Assembly (NCBI RefSeq): GCF_003382285.1
Contig: NZ_QTJR01000009.1
Location: 1-64,000 of the forward strand
Source of the DNA: Lysobacter soli
GTDB taxonomy: Bacteria > Pseudomonadota > Gammaproteobacteria > Xanthomonadales > Xanthomonadaceae
Reading direction: 5' to 3'
DNA: 64,000 bases
Shown one piece after another: positions 37,795-47,177 of this stretch. The notes under the pieces are model-generated. The model was not told the DNA's origin, searched no databases, and was given only the letters and a program-made list of their open reading frames with translations. Position 1 is the first letter of the stretch, and every line of letters begins with the position of its first letter. A program made the translations under genes and the position numbers.

Positions 37795-38771
37795 GCGCCG
37801 CCGTCGCCAACTTCGCGCCGTGGCAGCAGCGCGTGTACGACCAGGCCGTCGCGGCGCTCGACGCCGGCCGGCTCGCGCATGGGCTGCTGTTCTGCGGTCC
37901 GGCGAAGCTCGGCAAGCGCGCGGTCGCCGAACGACTCGCGCGGCGCGTGCTGTGCCAGCAGCCGGTCGCCGCAGGCGAGCCCTGCGGCAAGTGCCGGAGC
38001 TGCCACCTGATCGATTCGGGCACGCATCCCGACTACCACGTCGTCTCCTTCGTTCCGAACAAGGAAGGGACGCGGCTGCGCACGGAAATCGTGATCGAGC
38101 AGATCCGCGAACTGTCCGAAAAACTGTCGCTCACGCCGCAATACGGCGGCGCCCAGGTGGCGATCCTCGATCCGGCCGAGGCGATCAACAACGCCGCCGG
38201 CAACGCGCTGCTCAAGACGCTCGAGGAGCCCGTGCCGGGCCGCTACCTGTGGCTGGTGAGCGCGCATCCGGCGCGGTTGTCGGCGACGATCCGCAGCCGC
38301 TGCCAGCGTTACGAATTCAAGCTTCCGCCGCACGACGAGGCGCTGGCCTGGCTCCGGGGCAACAGCCATGCGGACGCCGTGGCGCGTGAGGCGCTGGACG
38401 CCGCGCGCGGCCATCCCGGCCTGGCGCAGGAATGGATCGAGAACGACGGCCTCAAGCTGCGTCGCGACGTCGCCGCCGATCTGGCGAAGCTTGGCCGCGG
38501 CGATGCGGGCGCGGTCGAGATCGCGCAGCGCTGGGTCGGAGATGAACAGGCGGCGCTTCGTTTGCGGCATGCCGCGGACCTCGCGCTGGCCGAGGCCGCC
38601 GGCTTGACCGACCCGATGCGAACGCGCAGTCTGGCCGCGTGGTTCGATCAGGCGAACCGGACCCGGGACCTGCTGCGCACCACGGTGCGGGCGGACCTCG
38701 CGGTCACCGAATTGTTGCTGGCCTGGCGCGGCGCGAACGGCGCCCAGGCGTCTGGGGGAAGTAGAAGATGA
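37791..38771 (+). CDS. holB: DNA polymerase III delta' subunit
   Basis: Fixed stator of the clamp loader, partner of DnaX in this window. The 326 residues show the degenerate nucleotide site GPAKLGKRAV (no ATP binding), four zinc cysteines between CQQPVAAGEPCGKCRSC, and the arginine-finger SRC motif in IRSRCQRYEF. It ends overlapping pilZ by four bases. Confidence 0.94.
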   Translation: MSAAVANFAPWQQRVYDQAVAALDAGRLAHGLLFCGPAKLGKRAVAERLARRVLCQQPVAAGEPCGKCRSCHLIDSGTHPDYHVVSFVPNKEGTRLRTEIVIEQIRELSEKLSLTPQYGGAQVAILDPAEAINNAAGNALLKTLEEPVPGRYLWLVSAHPARLSATIRSRCQRYEFKLPPHDEALAWLRGNSHADAVAREALDAARGHPGLAQEWIENDGLKLRRDVAADLAKLGRGDAGAVEIAQRWVGDEQAALRLRHAADLALAEAAGLTDPMRTRSLAAWFDQANRTRDLLRTTVRADLAVTELLLAWRGANGAQASGGSRR

Positions 38772-39133
38772 GCGGTATGAACGCAGCGGGCGGCGCGCGC
38801 CAGGGCATCCTGTCGTGCGCGATCAAGGACAAGGCGCAGCTCTACAGCGCGTACATGCCGTTCCTCAAGAGCGGCGGCATCTTCGTGCCCACGCCCAAGC
38901 GCTATTTCCTCGGCGACGAGGTCTTCCTGCTGCTCACCTTGCCCGAATCCAACGAGCGCCTGCCTGTCGCCGGCAAGGTCGTGTGGGTGACGCCGGTGGG
39001 CGCGCAGGGCAATCGCCCGGCCGGCATCGGCGTGCAGTTCGCCGACAGTGCCGAAGGCGAGACAGTGAAGGGCAAGATCGAAGCGCTGCTCGCCGGCACG
39101 CTCGCTGCGGAACGCCCGACGCACACGATGTAA
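38768..39133 (+). CDS. pilZ: PilZ-domain type IV pilus protein
   Basis: A 121-residue PilZ protein of the atypical type found after holB in Pseudomonas and Xanthomonas, needed for type IV pilus formation. The domain covers about residues 12-110 with SGGIFVPTPKRYFLGDEVFLLL and GVQFAD. The c-di-GMP binding signature (RxxxR and D/N-x-S-x-x-G) is missing, as known for this group, so it probably acts by protein contacts. Coupled to holB. Confidence 0.92.
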   Translation: MSGMNAAGGARQGILSCAIKDKAQLYSAYMPFLKSGGIFVPTPKRYFLGDEVFLLLTLPESNERLPVAGKVVWVTPVGAQGNRPAGIGVQFADSAEGETVKGKIEALLAGTLAAERPTHTM

Positions 39134-39136
39134 GGC

Positions 39137-39466
39137 GTGAAGCGCGTCCTGTTCGTCTGCAGCCAGAACCGGCTGCGCAGCCCGACCGCCGAACACGTCT
39201 TCGCCGACTGGCCGGGAATCGAAACCTCCTCGGCCGGTCTCAACCACGATGCCGAGAATCCCGTCACGCCGGAGTTGCTGGCGTGGGCGGACATCATCTT
39301 CGTGATGGAACGCGCGCATCGCACGAAGCTTTCGTCGCGTTACAAGGCGCACATCGGCCACGCGCGCGTGGTGTGCCTCGATATCCCCGACGATTTCGAA
39401 TACATGGATGAGTCGCTGGTGCGACTGCTGAAAACAAAAGTGCCGCGACATCTGCCGCGGCACTGA
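39137..39466 (+). CDS. Low-molecular-weight protein tyrosine phosphatase-like protein
   Basis: A short (109-residue) phosphatase-like protein. The P-loop CSQNRLR fits C-x5-R (Cys8, Arg14) followed by SPTAE. The late motif CLDIPDDFEYMDESLVRLL supplies the acid position. Substrate unknown. GTG start three bases after the pilZ stop. The last codons of this gene also form the hairpin of the fadJ terminator on the other strand. Confidence 0.85.
   Translation: MKRVLFVCSQNRLRSPTAEHVFADWPGIETSSAGLNHDAENPVTPELLAWADIIFVMERAHRTKLSSRYKAHIGHARVVCLDIPDDFEYMDESLVRLLKTKVPRHLPRH
39431..39463 (-). terminator. Terminator of fadJ inside the phosphatase gene
   Basis: Read leftward: GTGCCGCG, loop of eight, CGCGGCAC, then TTTTGTTTT. 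The stem is perfect. It lies 46 bases after the fadJ stop and falls within the last 12 codons of the convergent gene. Confidence 0.8.
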
Positions 39467-39508
39467 GTTCGCCGACGCGCCTGTCGACGCGTCATCGACG
39501 ATGTCCGA

Positions 39509-41593
39509 TCAGGCGGCCTTGCTCGCCGCAACAGCTTCCGGCCGCAGCGCCGGGTTATCCCAGCCCGGACGCGGCTTGAAGCGGTCGCCGTAACGCTGTT
39601 CGAGGATCGCCAGGCGGGCCAGCAGGTTGTCCACGCCGGTTTCGCGCACGTACTGGATCGGACCGCCGCGGAACGGGGCGAAGCCGGTGCCGAAGATCAC
39701 GCCGGCATCGAGCAGTTCCGCATCGTCCACGACGCCTTCGTGCAGGCAGGCGACCGCTTCGTTGATCAGCGGCATGATCAGGCGGTCCTCCAGATCGGAA
39801 GGAATCTGGTAATCCTTCGGCAGCGCGGGCTTCACCGGCTTGCCGTTCTCCCACTTGTACAGGCCCTGGTTGTCCTTCTTGCCGCGCTTGCCAGCCTCCG
39901 GCGGCGTGGAAAGCGACGGCGGGATCGGCAGGCCGAGGAACGGGGCGAGCTCCGCGCCGACGCCGGCAGCGACGTCCAGGCCCACCGTGTCGATCAGCTC
40001 GATCGGCCCCATCGGCATGCCGAACTTCACCGCGGCCTTGTCGATCGCCGCGCCCGGCACGCCGTCGGCATACGCCGTGGCCGCTTCGAGCATGTACGGG
40101 AACAGCACGCGGTTGACGAGGAAGCCCGGCGTGCCCGCGACGGGGACCGGCAGCTTGTCGATCGCCTTGCAGAACGCGGCCAGGCGCTGCTCGGTCTGCG
40201 GCGCGACGCGGTCGTGGTGGATGATTTCCACCAGCGGCATCAGCGCCACCGGGTTGAAGTAGTGCAGGCCGGCGAAATGCACAGGACGCGCGATGTGTTC
40301 GCGCAGTTCGGTCAGCGGAATCGACGAGGTGTTGGTCGTCAGCAGCGCGTCGAACTTCATGCGCGGCTCCAGCGACGCGTACAGCTCGCGCTTGGCTTCG
40401 GCGTTCTCGATGATCGCCTCGATCACCAGGTCCGCCTCGGCCACGCCATCGCCCGACAGGTCGCCCTTCAGGCGTTGGGAGACCGTAATGCGCTTGGCTT
40501 CGTCCTTCACCTTCTTCTCGAACAGCGTCTGCGAGCGGACGAGCGCGGCATCGATGAAGCGCTGCTCGCGATCCTGCAGCGTGACGTTGAACCCCTTGCA
40601 TGCCGACCAGGCGGCGATGTCGCCGCCCATCACGCCGGCACCGACGACATGCACGTGGCGGATGCCGTGCTCCTTGCCCCCCAGGCTCTTGAGCCGTTCC
40701 TGCAGGAAGAACACGCGGATGAGGTTGCGGGCGGTCGGCGTCGAGGCGAGCTTCACCACGGCTTTGCGCTCGGCCGACAGCTGCTGCTGGACGCCGCCAC
40801 CGGCATTGGCCCAGCTGTTGATCAGCGCGTACGGCGCGGGGTAATGCTCCTTGCGCGCCTTGCGTGCGACCTGCTTGGTCAGCATCGGAGCGAGCAGCTT
40901 GCGCGCGGGCAGGGTATTGGTCGCCCAGCCGAGGAAGCGCTGCTTGAACGGTCGCGGCGCCGCGCCCTTCAGCACGAACGACGCAGCGACATCGATCAGC
41001 GACGCCGGATCGGTGACCTTGTCGACCAGTCCGTTCGCGCGCGCGGCCGATGCCGAAAGCGTGCGGCCGGTCAGCATCATGTCGAACGCCGCCGGCGCGC
41101 CGATCAGGCGCGGCAAGCGCACGCTGCCGCCCCAGCCCGGGAAGATGCCGAGCTTCACTTCCGGCAGGCCGATGCGGGTGGACGAATCGTTGCTGGCGAC
41201 GCGGTAACGGCAGGCCAGCGCGATCTCGGTGCCGCCGCCCATGCAGAAGCCATGGATGGCCGCGACGGTCGGGCAGGGCAGCTCGGCCAGGCGCTGGAAG
41301 GTCTGCTGGCCGCGCCGGATGGCGTCGCCCACGGTGCCCTTCTCGTCGAAGGCCTGGAATTCCTTGATGTCGGCGCCGGCGATGAAGCCGGACGACTTGG
41401 CCGAGCGCAGCACCACGCCCTTGGGCGGGTCGAGCGCGAGGCGTTCGATCAGGGTGTCCAGCTCGATCAGCACGTCCTGCGAGAACGTGTTGACAGGCGT
41501 GCCGGCCTTGTCGAAGGAGAGGAGCAGCACGCCGTCGGGGCGAAGCTCGGTCTGCCAGTGCTGGAAGCGGAGACCATCGAGGCCAGCCATCAT
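39509..41593 (-). CDS. fadJ: Fused enoyl-CoA hydratase / 3-hydroxyacyl-CoA dehydrogenase (FadJ/FadB type)
   Basis: Alpha subunit of fatty-acid beta-oxidation. The 694 residues comprise an N-terminal crotonase domain with the two catalytic glutamates (Glu123 in GGGTEIAL and Glu145 in GLPEVKLGI), then a Rossmann domain (VVGAGVMGGDIA) and the dehydrogenase part with HYFNPVALMPLVEI. I use fadJ rather than fadB because no fadA thiolase gene is adjacent; the distinction is uncertain. Two ATGs in a row open the gene. It is transcribed away from rpoE. Confidence 0.88.
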   Translation of the reverse strand: MMAGLDGLRFQHWQTELRPDGVLLLSFDKAGTPVNTFSQDVLIELDTLIERLALDPPKGVVLRSAKSSGFIAGADIKEFQAFDEKGTVGDAIRRGQQTFQRLAELPCPTVAAIHGFCMGGGTEIALACRYRVASNDSSTRIGLPEVKLGIFPGWGGSVRLPRLIGAPAAFDMMLTGRTLSASAARANGLVDKVTDPASLIDVAASFVLKGAAPRPFKQRFLGWATNTLPARKLLAPMLTKQVARKARKEHYPAPYALINSWANAGGGVQQQLSAERKAVVKLASTPTARNLIRVFFLQERLKSLGGKEHGIRHVHVVGAGVMGGDIAAWSACKGFNVTLQDREQRFIDAALVRSQTLFEKKVKDEAKRITVSQRLKGDLSGDGVAEADLVIEAIIENAEAKRELYASLEPRMKFDALLTTNTSSIPLTELREHIARPVHFAGLHYFNPVALMPLVEIIHHDRVAPQTEQRLAAFCKAIDKLPVPVAGTPGFLVNRVLFPYMLEAATAYADGVPGAAIDKAAVKFGMPMGPIELIDTVGLDVAAGVGAELAPFLGLPIPPSLSTPPEAGKRGKKDNQGLYKWENGKPVKPALPKDYQIPSDLEDRLIMPLINEAVACLHEGVVDDAELLDAGVIFGTGFAPFRGGPIQYVRETGVDNLLARLAILEQRYGDRFKPRPGWDNPALRPEAVAASKAA

Positions 41594-41780
41594 CTGCGCA
41601 CCATCCGTTCAGGTATGGAGAGGCCGCTATCATCCCGACGATGCTTCGCCGGCGTCAATCGCCGCTTCGGGCGGCGTGTGGCCAACATGCCATGACGGCT
41701 GGCGCTTGCGGGCTTCCGGCCAGTCCCCATTAATGAACGTGATTCAGTCTTCGCCCCGTTGAAGTTCATCGTCGACCTTT

Positions 41781-41806
41781 GAACTTTTCCTCCACGGGGC
41801 TGTCCA
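41781..41806 (+). promoter_or_regulatory. Possible sigma-E-type autoregulatory promoter of rpoE
   Basis: GAACTT (41781-41786), 16-base spacer, TCCA (41803-41806), close to the GGAACTT-N16-TCnnA pattern of RpoE-dependent promoters. A nearby inverted repeat (AAGTTCA at 41762 and TGAACTT at 41780) overlaps the -35 element. It lies 42 bases before the rpoE start. Confidence 0.5.
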
Positions 41807-41848
41807 TTCGTTCGGCCATGGCCGAGCTGACAGGAGCGCCGGCGCGGC

Positions 41849-42469
41849 ATGGCCGAAATGACGTTGCCCAAAGATGTCGAGTTGGACCAGGAGCTGGTCG
41901 CGCGCGTGCAGCGAGGCGACAGTGCGGCCTTCGATGCGCTGGTGCGCAAGTACCAGCATCGGATCACCGCACTGATCGGCCGCTACATCGCCGACTGGAG
42001 CGAATGCCAGGACGTGGCCCAGGAAACCTTCATCCGCGCCTACCGGGCGCTGCCGAACTTCCGGGGCGACGCGCAGTTCTATACATGGTTGCACCGTATC
42101 GCCGTGAATACCGCCAAGAACCACCTGGTCGCACAGAACCGCCGCCCGCCGACGGACGACGTCGATGCCGGCGAGGCGGAGCTGTTCGACACCGGCACGC
42201 GACTGCGCGACACCGACACGCCGGAACATGAACTGCTGCGGCAGGAAATCGAACGCACGGTGATGCGTGTGGTCGAAGGATTGCCGGAAGAATTGCGGGC
42301 CGCGATCACCCTGCGCGAGGTGGACGGCCTGAGTTACGAGGACATCGCGCAGAAGATGGGGTGCCCCATCGGTACGGTCCGCTCGCGCATCTTCCGCGCG
42401 CGCGAAGCGATCGATACCGAACTGCGGCCCCTGCTGGACCACGACACTGCCAAAGCTGCCAAGCGATGA
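41849..42469 (+). CDS. rpoE: RNA polymerase sigma factor RpoE (extracytoplasmic stress)
   Basis: ECF sigma factor of the envelope stress response, held inactive by RseA. The 206 residues show sigma region 2 (DVAQETFIRAYRAL, TWLHRIAVNTAKNHL) and region 4 (LPEELRAAITLREVDGLSYEDIA, GTVRSRIFRARE). The stop overlaps rseA by four bases. rpoE, rseA and degP lie in one direction, as in Xanthomonas. Confidence 0.95.
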   Translation: MAEMTLPKDVELDQELVARVQRGDSAAFDALVRKYQHRITALIGRYIADWSECQDVAQETFIRAYRALPNFRGDAQFYTWLHRIAVNTAKNHLVAQNRRPPTDDVDAGEAELFDTGTRLRDTDTPEHELLRQEIERTVMRVVEGLPEELRAAITLREVDGLSYEDIAQKMGCPIGTVRSRIFRAREAIDTELRPLLDHDTAKAAKR

Positions 42470-43392
42470 CTTCCAACCACCGACCCATCGACGATAGACC
42501 GACCCACTCGAGCGACGAGCGCGAAACACTGTGCGCATTGTTCGACGGCGAACTCGCCGCCGACGAAGCGCGATTCGCGCTGAAGCGGCTGGGCCACGAC
42601 GCGGAATGGCGCGACACCGTCGGCCGCTGGCAACTCTATGGCGACGCGCTGCGCGGGCAGGCGCAGGGCGTGGCCGCGAACGGGTTCGCCGATCGCGTGG
42701 CGCTCGCATTGCGCGAAGAGCAGTCGCAGCCGGTCGCGCTGCCGGCCAGGTCCTTCGGTGGGCGTCGCGGCTGGATGGGCGGCGCGCTGGCGGCGTCGGT
42801 CGCGGTGGCCGCGCTGTTCGTGACGCGTCCGTTCTCCGACGATGCGGCGCCCTCGGTCAGCAGCGTGTCGCCGAATGTCGCCAGCGTGCCTGCGGCGTCG
42901 TTGCCGCGCGTAGCTGTCGCTGCGGCATCGCGCGCATCGACTGTCGCGACGCCACGCGCGCCTGCAGCGCCAGCAGATCCTCAATCTCCCGACAGCACGC
43001 TGGGCGCGACAGCCGCGGCAGTGGCCGTCGCCGAAGTACCGCGTCGTGCGAGCGAACGTCGTGCCTCGCGCAGCCAGAGCCAGCGTTCGCCGGCTCGCAG
43101 CGGGCGCCAGGTCGAACCACCCGCCATCGCGAGCGCAGCCGTTCCGCAGACCGCCATCGCCGACACCGGGCTTCCCGCGCCGCAGCACGTCAAGCCGTTC
43201 CAGCCGGAACACGTTGAAGTGGCGTCGCGCCCGTGGCCACGCGCGGTATTGCCGCAGTACTCGGGCAATGGCGCGCTGACGGCTAGTTTCGGCACCAGCA
43301 GCGCGGCGTCGCCCTCGTTCTATCCGTTCGAACCGCAGACCGCGACGCCCGCCGTCGAAGACGCGCCGGCTCAGCGCGGGCCGCAGGACTGA
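42466..43392 (+). CDS. rseA: Anti-sigma-E factor RseA, long periplasmic form
   Basis: A 308-residue protein. The cytosolic N-terminal domain matches RseA (LCALFDGELAADEARFALKRL, EWRDTVGRWQLYGDALRG), one membrane helix lies at about 105-120, and about 185 Ala/Ser/Pro-rich periplasmic residues follow with no recognisable fold. E. coli RseA is 216 residues. DegS-type cleavage in the periplasm would free RpoE. There is no rseB gene, so the RseB shield of E. coli is absent here or elsewhere. Confidence 0.88.
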   Translation: MTSNHRPIDDRPTHSSDERETLCALFDGELAADEARFALKRLGHDAEWRDTVGRWQLYGDALRGQAQGVAANGFADRVALALREEQSQPVALPARSFGGRRGWMGGALAASVAVAALFVTRPFSDDAAPSVSSVSPNVASVPAASLPRVAVAAASRASTVATPRAPAAPADPQSPDSTLGATAAAVAVAEVPRRASERRASRSQSQRSPARSGRQVEPPAIASAAVPQTAIADTGLPAPQHVKPFQPEHVEVASRPWPRAVLPQYSGNGALTASFGTSSAASPSFYPFEPQTATPAVEDAPAQRGPQD

Positions 43393-43492
43393 CCCCTCGG
43401 GCCGTTCCCACGATCGGCCCCATCGATTCCCCTTCCTCGCGCCGCGAAAACGGCGTACCGCCCACACTCATCCCAACGATTCCCGAGGCCCG

Positions 43493-45040
43493 ATGCCGAT
43501 GAACCGCACGCCCCGCACCCCGCTGCGCAGCATCTTCCTGGTCGCTGCCATCGCCGCAGCGCTTCCGGTCGCTTGCGCGCAGCAGCCCGCCAACCCGATC
43601 GCACAGCCGCCAGCCGCTACGCCCGCGCCGCCGCTCGTGTCGGGCCTGCCGGACTTCACCAACCTCGTGCAGCGCGTCGGACCCGCCGTGGTCAACATCC
43701 GCGCCGAAGTCACGCCGCGCCGCACCGCCCGCGGCCAGCAGCAGATGCCGGACGAAGAGCAGATCCCGGAAATTTTCCGCCGCTTCTTCGGCGACGAGAT
43801 GCCGTTCCCCGGTGGTCCGGGCGGCCCCGGCCCGCGCGGTCCGCGAGGCGGCGGCACGTCGCTGGGCAGCGGTTTCTTGATGTCGGCCGACGGTTACGTG
43901 ATGACCAATCACCACGTTGTCGAAGGCGCCGACACCGTCACCGTGACCCTGTCGGATCGCCGCGAATTCACCGCGAAGGTCATCGGCAGCGACGAGCAGT
44001 CCGACGTGGCACTGCTGAAGATCGACGCGAAGGGCCTGCCGTTCCTGCGCATGGCGCCGGCCAACGGCACCAAGGCCGGGCAGTGGGTGATCGCGATCGG
44101 CTCGCCGTTCGGCCTGGACCACTCGGTCACCGCCGGCATCGTCAGCGCGGTCGGCCGCGCCAACCCGTACGCGAACCAGCGCTACGTGCCCTTCATCCAG
44201 ACCGACGTGGCCATCAACCAGGGCAATTCGGGCGGGCCCCTGCTTAATACCAGCGGCGAAGTGGTCGGCATCAATTCGCAGATCTTCAGCAACTCCGGCG
44301 GCTACATGGGCGTGAGCTTCGCGATCCCGATCGACGTCGCGATGAGCGCCGCCGAACAGCTGCGCGCGACCGGCAAGGTCAGCCGCGGCCAGTTGGGCGT
44401 CCAGGTGCAGGCGCTGACGAGCGAATCGGCCAAGGCGCTCGGCCTGCCCGACAGCAGCGGCGCGTTGATCGCCGACGTGCTGCCCGGTAGCCCGGCCGAA
44501 AAGGCCGGCATCGAACGCGGCGACGTGATCCGCGCCGTCGACGGCCGCTCGATCAACGACTCGGCCGACCTGCCGCCGATCATCGGCAACATGGCGCCCG
44601 GCACGAAGGCCAAGGTCACGCTGGTCCGCGACGGTCGCACGCTCGACAAGACCGTGACCGTGAACGAACTGGACGAACTGGCCGGCACCGGTCGCGCTTC
44701 GCCGCGCCCGGCGGCGGACGAAGGTTCGTCGAAGCCGTCCGGCGGCAATGCGCTGGGCCTGGTCGGCCAGGACCTGTCGGCCGGCGAGCGCCAGCGCCTG
44801 GGCCTGCGTTCGGGCGAGGGCGTGCTGATCCGCAACCCGGGCGACTCCGGCGCCGAAGCCGGGCTCCGTCCGGGCGACGTGGTGCTTCAGGTCGGCCGCA
44901 GCGCGGTTGGCTCGGCCGCTGCGCTCGACAAGGAGCTGGGTTCGGTGAAGTCCGGCGACACCGTGATGCTGCTGGTCCGCCGTCAGGGCTCCACGCAGTT
45001 CATCGCCGTCACCGCGCAGGACGACGCCCGGACCGGCTGA
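43493..45040 (+). CDS. degP: DegP/MucD-type periplasmic serine protease
   Basis: A 515-residue HtrA-family protease and chaperone. Signal peptide (about 1-30), protease domain with triad His in MTNHHVV, Asp in SDVALLKI and Ser in GNSGGPL, then two PDZ domains (from about 295 and 400). A Gly/Pro-rich loop (FPGGPGGPGPRGPRGGG) lies in the LA-loop region. It follows rseA by 100 bases and is probably both a target and a regulator of the RpoE response. Either of two ATGs six bases apart may be used. Confidence 0.93.
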   Translation: MPMNRTPRTPLRSIFLVAAIAAALPVACAQQPANPIAQPPAATPAPPLVSGLPDFTNLVQRVGPAVVNIRAEVTPRRTARGQQQMPDEEQIPEIFRRFFGDEMPFPGGPGGPGPRGPRGGGTSLGSGFLMSADGYVMTNHHVVEGADTVTVTLSDRREFTAKVIGSDEQSDVALLKIDAKGLPFLRMAPANGTKAGQWVIAIGSPFGLDHSVTAGIVSAVGRANPYANQRYVPFIQTDVAINQGNSGGPLLNTSGEVVGINSQIFSNSGGYMGVSFAIPIDVAMSAAEQLRATGKVSRGQLGVQVQALTSESAKALGLPDSSGALIADVLPGSPAEKAGIERGDVIRAVDGRSINDSADLPPIIGNMAPGTKAKVTLVRDGRTLDKTVTVNELDELAGTGRASPRPAADEGSSKPSGGNALGLVGQDLSAGERQRLGLRSGEGVLIRNPGDSGAEAGLRPGDVVLQVGRSAVGSAAALDKELGSVKSGDTVMLLVRRQGSTQFIAVTAQDDARTG

Positions 45041-45170
45041 CGCACCGATCCGCGCCCCGGCGTCCGCCAACGGGCGGCGCCGGGACGCGCGGCGGAGAGC
45101 CGGCTGCGCCGGGGGCTGTGCGATAATCGCGCGTTGATTTCAAGGAACGGCCAGCCTCGCGCGCCCCCGC

Positions 45171-46961
45171 ATGCAGCAGATCAGAAACTTCTCCATCATC
45201 GCCCACGTCGACCACGGCAAGTCGACGCTGGCCGACCGCATCATCCAGCTCTGCGGCGGCCTCGAAGCCCGTGAGATGGAAGCGCAGGTCCTCGACTCCA
45301 ACCCGATCGAGCGCGAACGCGGCATCACCATCAAGGCCCAGTCCGTATCGCTGCCGTATAAGGCGCGCGACGGGCAGACCTACTTCCTCAACTTCATCGA
45401 CACGCCGGGCCACGTCGACTTCAGCTACGAAGTCAGCCGTTCGCTCGCCGCATGCGAAGGCGCGCTGCTGGTGGTCGACGCCGCGCAGGGCGTGGAAGCG
45501 CAGTCGGTCGCCAACTGCTACACCGCGGTGGAGCAGGGACTGGAGGTGGTGCCGGTCCTCAACAAGATCGACCTGCCGACGGCCGACATCGAACGCGCCA
45601 AGGCCGAGATCGAGGCCGTCATCGGCATCGACGCCGAGGACGCGGTCGCCATCAGCGCGAAGACCGGCCTGAATGTCGTGGACGTGCTGGAGGCGATCGT
45701 CCATCGCATCCCGCCGCCGAAGCCGCGCGACACCGACAAGCTGCAGGCGCTGATCATCGACTCGTGGTTTGACAACTACCTGGGCGTGGTGTCGCTCGTG
45801 CGCGTGATGCAGGGCGAGATCAAGCCCGGCGACAAGCTGCTGGTGATGTCGACCGGCCGCACGCACCAGGTCGACAAGGTTGGCGTGTTCACGCCCAAGC
45901 GCAAGGACCTGCCCAAGCTCGGTGCCGGTGAGGTGGGCTGGATCCACGCCTCGATCAAGGACGTGCACGGCGCGCCGGTGGGCGACACGCTCACGCTGGC
46001 GGGCGATCCTGCTCCCAAGCCGCTGCCGGGCTTCCAGGAAATGCAGCCGCGCGTGTTCGCCGGCCTGTTCCCGGTGGACGCCGAGGACTACCCCGACCTG
46101 CGCGAAGCGCTGGACAAGCTGCGCCTGAACGACGCGGCGCTGCGGTTCGAACCGGAAAGCTCCGAGGCCATGGGCTTCGGTTTCCGCTGCGGCTTCCTCG
46201 GCATGCTGCACATGGAAATCGTGCAGGAGCGTCTTGAGCGCGAGTACAACCTCAACCTGATCACCACCGCGCCGACGGTGATCTACGAGGTGCTGCGCAC
46301 GGACGGCGAGATCATGCCCATGGACAACCCGGCCAAGCTGCCGCAGTTGAACCTGGTCCAGGAAATCCGCGAGCCGATCATCCGCGCCAACATCCTCACG
46401 CCCGAGGCCTACATCGGCAACATCATCAAGCTGTGCGAGGAAAAGCGCGGCGTGCAGATCAGCATCCAGTACCTGGCCAGCCAGGTGCAGATCAGCTACG
46501 AGCTGCCGATGGCCGAGGTGGTGCTGGACTTCTTCGACAAGCTGAAGTCCGTCAGTCGCGGCTACGCCTCGCTGGACTACCACTTCCTCCGCTTCGACGC
46601 GGGCCCGTTCGTGCGCGTGGACACGCTCATCAACGGCGACAAGGTCGACGCGCTCTCGATCATCTGCCATCGCAGCCACGCCGACCGTCGCGGTCGCGAG
46701 CTGTGCGAGAAGATGAGGGAGCTGATCCCGCGCCAGATGTTCGACGTGGCGATTCAGGCCGCGATCGGCTCGCAGGTCATCGCCCGCACCACGGTCAAGG
46801 CGCTTCGCAAGAACGTGCTGGCCAAGTGCTATGGCGGCGACATCAGCCGCAAGAAGAAGCTCCTCGAGAAGCAGAAGGAGGGCAAGAAGCGCATGAAGCA
46901 GGTCGGCCGCGTCGAGATCCCCCAGGAGGCGTTCCTCGCCGTCCTGCAGGTCGACAAGTAA
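45171..46961 (+). CDS. lepA: Elongation factor 4 (LepA)
   Basis: Ribosomal GTPase that helps translation under stress and ribosome assembly. The 596 residues have the G motifs [14 protein letters not shown] and NKIDLP and the EF4-specific C-terminal domain with [16 protein letters not shown]. It ends in a lysine-rich stretch ([16 protein letters not shown]) as usual. It precedes lepB by 216 bases. Confidence 0.97.
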   Translation: MQQIRNFSIIAHVDHGKSTLADRIIQLCGGLEAREMEAQVLDSNPIERERGITIKAQSVSLPYKARDGQTYFLNFIDTPGHVDFSYEVSRSLAACEGALLVVDAAQGVEAQSVANCYTAVEQGLEVVPVLNKIDLPTADIERAKAEIEAVIGIDAEDAVAISAKTGLNVVDVLEAIVHRIPPPKPRDTDKLQALIIDSWFDNYLGVVSLVRVMQGEIKPGDKLLVMSTGRTHQVDKVGVFTPKRKDLPKLGAGEVGWIHASIKDVHGAPVGDTLTLAGDPAPKPLPGFQEMQPRVFAGLFPVDAEDYPDLREALDKLRLNDAALRFEPESSEAMGFGFRCGFLGMLHMEIVQERLEREYNLNLITTAPTVIYEVLRTDGEIMPMDNPAKLPQLNLVQEIREPIIRANILTPEAYIGNIIKLCEEKRGVQISIQYLASQVQISYELPMAEVVLDFFDKLKSVSRGYASLDYHFLRFDAGPFVRVDTLINGDKVDALSIICHRSHADRRGRELCEKMRELIPRQMFDVAIQAAIGSQVIARTTVKALRKNVLAKCYGGDISRKKKLLEKQKEGKKRMKQVGRVEIPQEAFLAVLQVDK

Positions 46962-47177
46962 GCAGGCCGGCGGCGCGCGGTTTCCCTACACCCGAAGGCG
47001 GAGTTCCCGCCGGCTGCGGCAAGGATTCGTCCATGACGGACGGCACGCACGCCGCTATCCTCGCCGTGGCAGGTTGCCGGGGAGCGGCCTGCGCAGCCGG
47101 CCGGTCGTTCCGCCCGGTTGCGATGTCCCCGATGGTTTTCCCGTTCGTCCCGTTCTTCGCTCTGCAAAGGAGCATGC

